A stretch of DNA of 64,000 nt from Mesorhizobium sp. AR07 (GTDB lineage: Bacteria; Pseudomonadota; Alphaproteobacteria; Rhizobiales; Rhizobiaceae), in assembly GCF_024746815.1 (NCBI RefSeq), contig NZ_CP080528.1:124001-188000 (forward strand). The letters are read 5' to 3'. Position numbers and translations under genes: made by a program. Of this stretch, positions 1 to 7,527 are shown one piece after another (the stretch's first letter is position 1; the number at the start of each line of letters is the position of its first letter). The notes beneath the pieces were generated by a model. It ran no database searches, was not told the DNA's origin, and worked only from the letters and a program-made list of their open reading frames with translations.

Positions 1-432
1 CGCATTGATGATATTGAGGCCGTCCTGCAGCCCGATCGAAGACCCCTCGAGATAGTCATACTTGAATATGTTTGCGCCAGGGGCGACCATGCCGGCAATT
101 TCAGCGACCCAATCTCCATGTCGCTGCGTCTGCCTACCGCGACCGAGGTCTGCATCAAATGGCTGTTCCTTGAAGTCATCTATGACATTTATCGATACGC
201 CGGAACCGATAAAGCCTGATGTCCATGCTTCACCAATATCCGAGCTCATCCAGCAGAATGTGCCGTCGGCATTTTGTGAACAGCCCGAGCTACTGCTTTC
301 CGCGGCTGGAGTAACGGTCGTTCCTTTGCCGCTGACGCCGGCATCGAGATCATCCGCGAAACCGGGGGCCGCCAACAGGCACGCTACAAGACCGGCAACG
401 AAACCGGTCGGGAACAATTGTGTTTTGTGCAT
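1..432 (-). CDS. Secreted subtilisin-like (S8) serine protease, N-terminal part
   Basis: The reading frame starts at an ATG at 432 and stays open to the window edge (144 codons), so only the N-terminus is visible. It opens with a hydrophobic signal peptide (about residues 1-26, ending near GFADDLD). A low-complexity Thr/Ser stretch follows, then a segment typical of S8 peptidases. This has the Asp motif (SINVIDDF, about residue 82) and the His motif (RHGDWVAEIAG, about residue 103). The catalytic Ser would lie beyond the window. A purine-rich GGGAAG ribosome site precedes the ATG. The next gene on the same strand, ending at 495, encodes another exported protein, so the two may be one transcription unit. 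The function is a predicted periplasmic, surface or autotransported protease; the substrate is unknown. Confidence 0.7.
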   Translation of the reverse strand, partial: MHKTQLFPTGFVAGLVACLLAAPGFADDLDAGVSGKGTTVTPAAESSSSGCSQNADGTFCWMSSDIGEAWTSGFIGSGVSINVIDDFKEQPFDADLGRGRQTQRHGDWVAEIAGMVAPGANIFKYDYLEGSSIGLQDGLNIINA

Positions 433-494
433 AATAAACTTCCCTATCTGATTGTTCTTCATCAACGAAATCTACGGCCTTCCTTGCACCATCG

Positions 495-1058
495 CTAGAA
501 TTCACCCCTGAACCGAAGGTCGAATTTCCATCGGCTTGGCTCGAGGTTTGTCAGATATTTCAAACTGTCCGAGGGCCGCAGTTGCGACGCGGCCAGCCGG
601 CAATTCACCATCTGCACACCGCCGATGGCGCCATAGTCAGCTGTGCAAGGTCGTTCCGTCAGGTTCCCGCCCAAAATTGAACTGATGGTGAGAGAAAGCG
701 TCGTGGATGCTGTCGGTCGCTTTTGCAAAATAAAGCCGACTTTCACACCCGGCTCGATTCGGACCTTTTCGGCACGCTGACCGGTGCTCGCGCCCCACAG
801 GATACCGAAATCGTCCGATAGCTGAGTCAACATTTCAAATCGCATATCGACCCAGCTGCTATGGTACCACTTGTCGAAAGACACTTGGGTTCCATCCGAC
901 AGCTCGTATCCGCCTCGTCCCAGATGGTTGGCGGCGGCGGTTAGCTCCGAACCCTGGTAAATGCCGACAAGGCTGGTCTCCTGTTCGTTCGCAGTCATCG
1001 CGCTGACGAAGAATGCCATCACGAACAGGACGAAACCCGCCGTCGTGCCAATGCGCAT
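495..1058 (-). CDS. Exported hypothetical protein, possibly outer-membrane
   Basis: 187 codons from the ATG at 1058. This start was preferred over the ATG at 1094 because it puts a clean signal peptide (basic MR, a long hydrophobic run, then SAMTA) at the N-terminus. The mature part alternates polar and hydrophobic residues, has two Cys-containing loops (RPCTADYG and VNCRLAA) and ends in Phe (FDLRFRGEF). This is compatible with an outer-membrane beta-barrel or a surface-associated protein, but no family was recognised. It lies 62 bp upstream of the S8 protease on the same strand. A NifA-type upstream site (1380-1395) and a weak sigma-54-like box (1277-1292) point towards it. Confidence 0.55.
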   Translation of the reverse strand: MRIGTTAGFVLFVMAFFVSAMTANEQETSLVGIYQGSELTAAANHLGRGGYELSDGTQVSFDKWYHSSWVDMRFEMLTQLSDDFGILWGASTGQRAEKVRIEPGVKVGFILQKRPTASTTLSLTISSILGGNLTERPCTADYGAIGGVQMVNCRLAASQLRPSDSLKYLTNLEPSRWKFDLRFRGEF

Positions 1059-1276
1059 CTGCAACGTCCATTCTTTGACCCGCCAGCAAATCATTTGCGG
1101 TCGAATTGAGTACTGCAGTCCCTCGCCGCATCTTCAAATCCTCTGGGGACCCTCGCCGCAGACGCATGGCACCCGACGGGCAACGTGTTCATTCGCAACA
1201 AATCAGTGATCCTCAATTTTGCCGAGCCAGCTTCGCTATTCCCTGGCGAGCAGCTCCGGCTCTCTCAACGGAACAA

Positions 1277-1292
1277 AACAAAATTCATGCCA
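1277..1292 (-). promoter_or_regulatory. Weak sigma-54 -24/-12-like element
   Basis: On the minus strand this reads TGGCAT, five bases, then TTGTT. It matches the sigma-54 consensus at the -24 GG, but the -12 GC is changed to GT. It lies about 90-100 bp downstream of a TGT-N10-ACA site and upstream of the exported-protein gene starting at 1058. Plausible but not strong. Confidence 0.35.
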
Positions 1293-1379
1293 ATCTAGAT
1301 ACGGCGCCGGGGAAAGCCATTGTATGTTTGCTTTCAGCGGCTTAGAAAAAAACGTCCAAGACACCGGCCAAACAAGCCG

Positions 1380-1395
1380 TGTCGTAAAGCCGACA
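1380..1395. promoter_or_regulatory. NifA upstream activator site (TGT-N10-ACA)
   Basis: TGT, ten bases, ACA, followed by further half-site-like repeats (GTCGACAC, TTGTCGG) up to about 1420. Such sites occur by chance roughly once per 4 kb. Support comes from the sequence similarity of this region to the iscN upstream region (both carry an ATCCGACAATTGT core on the minus strand) and from the -24/-12-like box downstream. Confidence 0.45.
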
Positions 1396-1708
1396 AAGTC
1401 GACACAATTGTCGGATGTCGTCGAGCAAGCTGAGCGTGAAACCAATTGCGCACAGGAACGCTCCCAGCGCGCTCCCGCCAGGTGCCATCGGAGAGCTCTC
1501 GAAACGGGCTTCATATTCCATTCGCAATCCTCTGCAGCCGGACATTACGGCGCCTAATTTGAAGTTCCGGCCGCGAGTATGTCTGAAAGGCATGCCCGGC
1601 AGGGAGACTGAGCTCGCTGCCGGGCCGGGGTACGCCTTGGGAGGTGGCGTATGTCAGCGACTTTCGTGGCCGTGGGACCACTCAGTCCGTGCGTTTTGCG
1701 CAATAGCT

Positions 1709-1724
1709 TGCATGTCCCGTGCCA
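1709..1724 (-). promoter_or_regulatory. Sigma-54 (RpoN) -24/-12 promoter
   Basis: Minus strand reads TGGCAC, GGGAC, ATGCA. This is a perfect -24 hexamer, correct spacing and the -12 GC dinucleotide, with one mismatch to TGGCAC-N5-TTGCA. The NifA site at 1785-1800 is centred about 95 bp upstream of the expected transcription start, the usual geometry of nif promoters. No intact gene starts within 300 bp downstream. Confidence 0.7.
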
Positions 1725-1784
1725 AGCCAAAAAGCATTTAAAAACAACCGAGGGTCGCCTTGCTCTACGTCGCGTACTTGACAT

Positions 1785-1800
1785 TGTCGGCCATCGGACA
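1785..1800. promoter_or_regulatory. NifA upstream activator site
   Basis: TGTCGGCCATCGGACA: a TGT-N10-ACA site that is itself nearly palindromic (TGTCGG / CGGACA arms). It is paired with the sigma-54 box at 1709-1724. Confidence 0.65.
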
Positions 1801-1893
1801 ATGCCGACCGTGCCTCCCGGCATCGAGCGCAAACTGGTGGTGACCGGATTTGGCTCCGGACCGTTCGCCGGCTGACGTGCAGAGCGGCTGTCA

Positions 1894-2468
1894 CTAAAGA
1901 AGGAAATCTTTGTAGCCTCCATTCATGAGGGCGCGGCCACGAGAGACGGCGCGGCGAATGCGGTCGCGCAGATGATCGCGAGGATCCCCCCAGTCGGCAT
2001 TGACGCGCCGTTGACCAACCAGAGCATCGGCGAGCTCGCGATGTGACGCCCCAGCAAGTGCGCCGTCGAGCGCACGAAGAACGAAGGTTAGACGGGGACC
2101 GCGTTTTTCCGGCGGAAACAAGCGGGCAGGCAGATGTTGACCCAGACTTAGAGCATTGAGGCACTCGAGCGCCCTCAGGCGGTGCTTGGAAAGCGTGGCG
2201 GGCCAGATCGCCTCGGTACGGAGGTAAACAGGGTGCAAGATATCGGCGCCAGAGACGGCGAGCTGGAGAGTATGCTCCGCATTGTGAAGAAGAACATGTC
2301 GGGCGCCAACAGGACCGTCGCACGACATGGCAATCCCGAGAGTTCGAACGGCAATGTCCCCCATGATGCAGACAGTTGTTCTGCAATGATTGGCAACACA
2401 TGGGCGCACCAGCGCGGAGACCAGAATACGACCGAATTTCGCCCATGGGACTCCGCGAAACAGGACAC
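1894..2468 (-). pseudogene. DUF2285-family gene, frameshifted and N-terminally truncated
   Basis: The C-terminal half (1894 to about 2300) encodes the conserved DUF2285 pattern: an RHVLLH strand, a hydrophobic middle, LTFVLRALDGALAG, a RELADALVG helix and DLRDRIRRAV...LMNGGY near the end. The preceding residues of the family (FAESHGRNSVVFWSPRW and FELSGLPCRATVLLAPD) lie in a different frame from 2468 to about 2300. A frameshift near 2300 therefore separates the two halves. The usual N-terminal start of the family is also missing, cut at the junction with insertion-sequence DNA near 2470. These proteins are frequent on rhizobial symbiosis islands; their role is not firmly known. Confidence 0.7.
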
Positions 2469-2528
2469 CCCAGCGTGACAGGTCTGGAGTGCACCCTCAT
2501 AATGAGACAGAGAAATTGCGGGACAATT

Positions 2529-2850
2529 TCAGGCTTTGAGTTCAAGTACGGCATTTTCCGGCGAATTCGATAAGGTCTGTTCGTATTCCTCCGGGGTGAG
2601 GTAGTCGAGGGCTGAGTGCAACCGTTGCCGATTGTAAACGTCTTCAATGAAGCTCGCGATACGCCGCCGGGCGTCCGAGGCATCGCGATAGGCCCTGCCT
2701 GCGACTTCTTCCTGCTTCAAGGTTTTCATGAAGCTTTCCGCACGTGCATTGTCATACGGATTGCCCACCCGGCTCATACTCGGCTGGATTCCATGCGCAT
2801 GGAGGATATCGGAATAGCTGCTGCAAGCGTATTGGGCGGATTCAAGCGGT
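2529..2850 (-). pseudogene. IS3-family transposase, C-terminal fragment
   Basis: The last ~105 residues of an IS3 OrfB: SMSRVGNPYDNARAESF (region of the final catalytic Glu), then FIEDVYNRQRLHSALDYLTP and a stop. The upstream DDE residues are absent because the frame is cut at about 2850, where IS30 sequence begins. It is the oldest layer of the nest 2529-5690. Confidence 0.8.
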
Positions 2851-3962
2851 CGTCGCAACACTCTGAAGTTGGAGGTTGCGATGAGTATTCGAAAGCGGCG
2901 ATCGGCACGGTCTGGACGAGCGCCATTACCTTCACCAGGACGGCCGCCTTTGGCGGGGCGCGATGAACAGATTAGATTCTGGCGGGCGATCGCCGCGGGG
3001 CTGAGCAGCGAAGATGCTGCGCTCGAAGCGGGAGTGTCGCAGCCTGTAGGAACCAGATGGTTTCGAAAGGCGGGCGGTATGCCACCAGCGATGTTCAGAT
3101 CCTCGGCGAAGCCGCTCTCCGGGCGGTACCTGTCATTGGTGGAGCGAGAAGAGATCGCACTTCTCAAGGTACAGGGCCATTCCATGCAGGAGATTGCGCG
3201 CCGGCTCAGTCGGTCCGCCTCGACAATCTCCCGTGAACTGCGGCGCAACGCGGCCACCCGCAGCGGCGGGTTGGAGTATCGGGCGACGACTGCCCAGTGG
3301 CATGCGGATCGATCGGCCCGTCGGCCCAAGCCGACCAAGCTTGCGTTCAACGCAACCTTGCGCACTTATGTGGAGGAGAGACTTGCTGGCGTTGTCGTGG
3401 CCCCGAGCGGCGCTCCCGTTCATGGTCCCACCGTTCCGTGGAAGGGCCGCCGGCATGGCCCGCGAAAGGATCGGCGATGGGCCAGGGCCTGGAGCCCGGA
3501 GCAGATTGCCCGACGCTTGCCGATCGACTTCCCGGACGACAAGACGATGCGCATCAGCCACGAAGCCATCTATCAGGCGCTCTTCGTTCAGGGCCGCGGA
3601 GTGCTGCGCCGCGAGCTGACGGCCTGCTTGCGAACAGGACGTGTATTACGGGTCCCCAGAGCCCGCGTACGTAGGCGAGGTCAGGGCTTTGTCTCACCGG
3701 CAATCATGATCAGTCAGCGTCCCGCCGAAGCGGCCGATCGCGCGGTGCCGGGACATTGGGAGGGAGACCTCATCCTCGGTCTTGGCAGCTCGGCGATCGG
3801 CACGCTGGTCGAGCGCACGACGCGCTTCACGATGCTACTGCATCTTCCCCGGCTCGCGGGGCATGGCGAAGCTCCGCGCAGGAAGAACGGGCCAGCGCTC
3901 GCGGGACATGGAGCTGAGGCCGTGCGTGACGCGATTACGCGCACCATCATTACCTTGCCCGA
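2839..3962 (+). mobile_element. IS30-family element, 3' truncated by ISL3
   Basis: The transposase frame opens at 2869 (MEVAMSIRKRR) and carries the IS30 helix-turn-helix (SMQEIARRLSRSASTISREL), the RISHEAIYQALF segment and the first catalytic Asp in GHWEGDLILG. After TRTIITLP (near 3960) the family sequence stops; the remaining codons to 4029 read into the neighbouring element. The second Asp and the Glu are missing, so the enzyme is inactive. The left end (GATTCAAGCGG, near 2839) sits directly in the IS3 fragment. Confidence 0.75.
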
Positions 3963-5690
3963 TGTCAAACGGCTTCCAAAACTGACCCCGGATCGGCGTC
4001 CAATTTTGGGTCTGACGCACTCTCGATGATATTTTCTTTCAGGCAGCACCGATCAAACGTGCTTGGAGAAGGTCAAGCTTTCCGCGGCCGTACATCTGCC
4101 GTTTTACAAGCTTGAGCTTGGTGATCTGTCCTTCCGTCTGCCCGTTGGACCATGGCTCGGTGATCGCGGCGCGGACGGCAGCGCGGTCGCGAATGATGCC
4201 ATTGGCGAAAGACGCAATGAGGCTTTTGCTGGCGTCGGCGATCCACGGCTCGAGCTCATCGGCGACTTTCTTGCGGATCATGGAATGGAAACCAGCGATC
4301 AGATTGCGTGCTTCCACCAGCATGGGCACACCCGCCTCGATGACGGCGATCATCACAGTGTCGGTTTTGTTCAGATGATCGCGCGCCGTCGTCATTAACC
4401 GTGCGATCGTTCTGGCTGATGGCACCTTGTGGAGTTGCTGATCGGATGCCTGTTCGGCGCGTCGTCGTCGCCTCGCCCATTCGCTGACGACACCCAGACG
4501 TCCCCGAAAGCCCTTTGTCTTCAGCCGTCGCCAAAGCTCGCTTGCATTGTGGCAACCAGATTTCCATTGCCCGTCCAGGAAGGGCAGCCAGGCTTCGAGT
4601 GAACTCTGGCGGACGCGGAAGATATCGGTCCGCTGGCCACGGACCACTTGACGGACCAGCTTACGGCTGTGGCCGGTGCGACGCACGATCTCCTTGATGG
4701 GGATGTCTTCGCTGGCAAGTTTCATGATTGCCGCATTTGTCTCCTCACGCCGCAGATAGCCTTCGTATTGCCGCTTCTCCGCGTAGGTGAGCAGATCGGG
4801 ATTGATCGTCGTAGCGCCGATCGCAGTTCGGATTGTCCGCATCGACTTGCGGACGGCGTCGAGGAAAGCCGCACTCGCATTCTCCATGAGATGCCAGCGG
4901 TCGGCGACCTGAACCGCTTCGGGCAACGCCTTCGCGGTCGCTTCACCGTAACCGCCGCCGCGGTCGCGCGAGACGGTTTCGATCTGAGGATGGTCGGCGA
5001 GCCAAGCCTCGACGGTGGCAACCTCACGATCAGGCAACAGCGTCACGATCCGCCGCCGCTCCAGATCACAGACGATCGTGCCGTAACGATGGCCGCGACG
5101 GAAGGCCCAATCATCAATGCCGACAATTTTGAGAGGATCTGTTTGCAAACAGGCCCGTCGCCGCACCACCCGCAGCAGCGTGTCATTACTGACCGGGACC
5201 ATCAGCCGCTTCGCAAAACTGGCCGCCGGCCGGCCGCCGAGCGCCAGCCCAAGATGATGAACGATACACTCCAATCGCGAGGTCCGGCGGGATCGCTCGG
5301 CGACAACGCAGTCGTCAAAGCGTTCAGCGAAGATTCGTCGACGGCACAATGGCGCATCGCAGATAAAGCGGCGGGCGACGAGGTGAAGCTCTACCTTCAT
5401 CCCGGTACAGGGAAGATCCGAAACTCGTCGAAGATAGCGGCTATGGATCCGGTGCGACACTCTGCGGCAAAGAGGGCAAGGTCGCGCTGACGCCCCTGAG
5501 CGGGCGGTAACGGCAATCACTCCTTCGCTCTCGGCGATGGCCTCGACGGCTAATCCCGCCGGGATCAACGACGACAAACGCAAATTTCTCACCATGGTGC
5601 TGATTCCCCTCAGAAAACAGCACAACGCCAGCAGCGAAAATCATCAAATGTGAGTCAGAGCCAATTTTGCACGCCGATTCACAAGAAGAT
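3963..5690 (-). mobile_element. ISL3-family insertion sequence
   Basis: Approximate limits are set by imperfect inverted repeats. The left-end sequence around 3985-4025 and the sequence around 5645-5685 read in opposite orientation share the pattern GTG-GTCAGA-CCA-ACGCCGAT. The element interrupts the IS30 gene, so it is younger. It contains one transposase gene. Confidence 0.65.
4039..5595 (-). CDS. ISL3-family transposase
   Basis: About 518 codons from the ATG at 5595, with GAGGGG upstream; an in-frame ATG at 5625 would add ten residues. It has an N-terminal zinc-finger motif (CPLCRR...C), then RRISTLPCTG-like residues (RRVSDLPCTG). The DDE core starts at GIDDWAFRRGHRYGTIVCDLERRR, followed by VSRDRGGGY and VADRWHLMEN, and the C-terminus contains SNGQTEGQITKLKLVKRQMYGR. 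These are diagnostic of ISL3 transposases and the gene looks intact. It catalyses cut-and-paste movement of its element. Confidence 0.9.
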   Translation of the reverse strand: MVRNLRLSSLIPAGLAVEAIAESEGVIAVTARSGASARPCPLCRRVSHRIHSRYLRRVSDLPCTGMKVELHLVARRFICDAPLCRRRIFAERFDDCVVAERSRRTSRLECIVHHLGLALGGRPAASFAKRLMVPVSNDTLLRVVRRRACLQTDPLKIVGIDDWAFRRGHRYGTIVCDLERRRIVTLLPDREVATVEAWLADHPQIETVSRDRGGGYGEATAKALPEAVQVADRWHLMENASAAFLDAVRKSMRTIRTAIGATTINPDLLTYAEKRQYEGYLRREETNAAIMKLASEDIPIKEIVRRTGHSRKLVRQVVRGQRTDIFRVRQSSLEAWLPFLDGQWKSGCHNASELWRRLKTKGFRGRLGVVSEWARRRRRAEQASDQQLHKVPSARTIARLMTTARDHLNKTDTVMIAVIEAGVPMLVEARNLIAGFHSMIRKKVADELEPWIADASKSLIASFANGIIRDRAAVRAAITEPWSNGQTEGQITKLKLVKRQMYGRGKLDLLQARLIGAA

Positions 5691-6311
5691 GTTCACTTTC
5701 CCTCGATTCCCGGCCTTCGGCGCCGCCCATCAGCTGGAACATGACACCATAATTCGTTTCGCGCGGAGAGCTCGACAGCCCAGCAGCGTGGACGACGATC
5801 TCCTGGAGTTGGAACGCCCTTCATAACCACAAAGCTATTTTGCTAAAACTCCTGCAACAGAATGCTCGTGGCATCAATGTTGCTGACTGAACGTCCTTTT
5901 CGGAGCCGACTAGCCTTCTCCTCCGCAGCAAGAAAGGGCCGCGATCGAGAACCGCATCGGGTCTATAAGAACGCTTGGCGAGCCAAGACGCAAAATCGGC
6001 GAGGACCATGGCCGTCCAACCACTCGCTAACCACCAAATATAAGCCGGTAGCCATTCACTTTTGGCTTGAGCGCAATATAGAGGCTGAACCGGTCGTGAC
6101 TGATCTGACCATAGCTCGCCGTGGGGACAGGATCGTTGTACTCAACAGACATAATGAAGCTGGCCGGAATGTCAGTCGTTTCAATCAACGAGGATTGAGC
6201 AGCCGTCCGTATCGTCGTGCCAGATGTGATGGATAGCCTTGCAGGCATGCTCCCCCTCTTTCTGCTGCGGCTATGGCGACTGGTCGGGATTACTGCTCCG
6301 ATACCATTCTC
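5691..6311. other. Remnant region between insertion sequences
   Basis: No family was recognised. Two frames have mildly protein-like composition: a 73-codon minus-strand frame at 6027-6248 ending YRLIFGG, and a short plus-strand frame ending near 5826 in VDDDLLELERPS. Both are bordered by insertion sequences and are best read as unidentified gene remnants. Confidence 0.3.
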
Positions 6312-6344
6312 TGGACCGCCGGAAGGTGGAGTTTCCCGGCTTTC

Positions 6345-7184
6345 TCACGATGGCGGGCTGGCGGCGCCATCGTGATTGAGCAACGAGATCGGGACCTTGT
6401 GCCCGATCGCCCCATGCGGGCGCACCTCGTTGTAGTATCTGCGCCAATCCTCCAACTTTTCGGCGGCGTCGGCAAGGGTCAGGAACCAGTGGGCGTTCAG
6501 GCACTCCGCCCTGAAGCGGCCGTTGAAGGCTTCAATGTAGGCGTTGTCAGTGGGCTTTCCCGGCCTGCTGAAGTCGAGCGTCACGCCTTTCGCGTACGCC
6601 CATAGGTCGAGGTCGCGGGAGACGAACTCGGAGCCTTGGTCGACGCGGATCGTCTTCGGATAGCCGATCTTCGGGCAGACCTGTTCCAGTGCCCTGACCA
6701 CATCCTCCGCCCGATAGCTGAACCGCGGGTCGAGCACAGGCACATAGCGGGAGAACGTGTCGACGACCGTCAGCACACGGATCTTCTTGCCCGTCGCGAG
6801 CTGATCGTGGACGAAGTCCATCGCCCAGACGTCGTTCGGGCCGACGGCTTCCTCCCGGCCTTCCCGCAGCTTCGCCTTCACACGCCGCTTCGGCGTCTTG
6901 TTCCTGAGCTGCAGGCCCAAGTCCCTGTAAATTCGATAGGTTCGCTTCATGTTGATGTCCCAGCCCTCGCGCGTGAGCATTACGTGCACGCGCCGGTAGC
7001 CGTAGCGGACACGGGTGGCGCAGATGTCCTTGATCCGAGCTTCTATGCCGGCCTGATCGCGGCGGCGGGACTTGTAGTGATAGGTCGACGTGTCGAACTC
7101 CAGAACCCGGCATGCCCGTCGGATCGACACGTTCCACTCATCACACGTCTCCGCCACCAGCTCGCGTTTGCGACCAGGCCTCAC
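6345..7184 (-). CDS. IS3-family transposase OrfB
   Basis: 279 residues with the retroviral-integrase-type DDE domain. An HTH_21 region (YHYKSRRRDQ..., YGYRRVHVML) is followed by DVWAMDFVHDQL (first Asp), IRVDQGSEF (second Asp) and KPTDNAYIEAFNGRFR (Glu), then NEVRPHGAIG. All catalytic residues are present. Its start overlaps the stop of orfA by four bases, as in IS3 elements that make OrfAB by frameshifting. Confidence 0.92.
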   Translation of the reverse strand: MRPGRKRELVAETCDEWNVSIRRACRVLEFDTSTYHYKSRRRDQAGIEARIKDICATRVRYGYRRVHVMLTREGWDINMKRTYRIYRDLGLQLRNKTPKRRVKAKLREGREEAVGPNDVWAMDFVHDQLATGKKIRVLTVVDTFSRYVPVLDPRFSYRAEDVVRALEQVCPKIGYPKTIRVDQGSEFVSRDLDLWAYAKGVTLDFSRPGKPTDNAYIEAFNGRFRAECLNAHWFLTLADAAEKLEDWRRYYNEVRPHGAIGHKVPISLLNHDGAASPPS

Positions 7185-7447
7185 AGTTTTCGGCGAATGA
7201 CGTCCTGCAGCATCTCCTTGTCCAAGGAGAGATCGGCCACCAGCTTCCTGAGCTTGCCGTTCTCGTCCTCAAGCTGCTTCAGCCGCTTCATCTCGGTCGG
7301 CAGCAGTCCGTCGTATTTCTTCTTCCAGTTGAAGTACGTCGCCTGGCTGATCCCCGCCCGCCGACAGATCTCCGCGACGGGGATTCCGTCCGCCCCCTGC
7401 TTCAGAATGAACGCCTTCTGCGCGTCCGAGAACTTCGATGCCTTCAT
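7181..7447 (-). CDS. IS3-family OrfA
   Basis: 88 residues. It has a helix-turn-helix of the HTH_8 type (KFSDAQKAFILKQGADG...AEICRRAGISQATYFNWKKKY) and a C-terminal leucine-rich coiled coil (MKRLKQLEDENGKLRKLVAD) that mediates multimerisation with OrfB. It is intact. Confidence 0.92.
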   Translation of the reverse strand: MKASKFSDAQKAFILKQGADGIPVAEICRRAGISQATYFNWKKKYDGLLPTEMKRLKQLEDENGKLRKLVADLSLDKEMLQDVIRRKL

Positions 7448-7527
7448 CGTCTTCCGCTCCTCCCAGCCAAGGGATGTTACCGCGGAAACTCCACTTTCGA
7501 ACGATCCAGTTTTCAGGGATCAGAGCA

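Larger units (their letters stand above)
1059..1893. other. Non-coding stretch holding two NifA-type promoter regions
   Basis: No open frame here has family signals; the short frames look like shadows. The stretch contains two regulatory regions facing the minus strand, described separately (1277-1395 and 1709-1800). The promoter at 1709-1724 has no convincing gene directly after it, so a gene may have been lost between about 1690 and 1400. Confidence 0.5.
6312..7509 (-). mobile_element. Complete IS3-family element (IS407-like)
   Basis: The ends form an imperfect inverted repeat: TGGACCGCC...GTGGAGTTTCC at 6312, and the same pattern (TGGATCGTT...GTGGAGTTTCC) on the other strand ending at 7509. 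No clear target duplication flanks it. It carries orfA and orfB. It lies 18 bp beyond the stop codon of the NRPS/PKS gene, so it probably bounds or trimmed that cluster. Confidence 0.8.

Noticed and set aside
1554..2683. Long minus-strand frames overlapping 1682-2683
   Set aside because: Arg/Ser/Pro-rich composition typical of GC-rich shadow frames. The DUF2285 signals are in other frames and explain this region.
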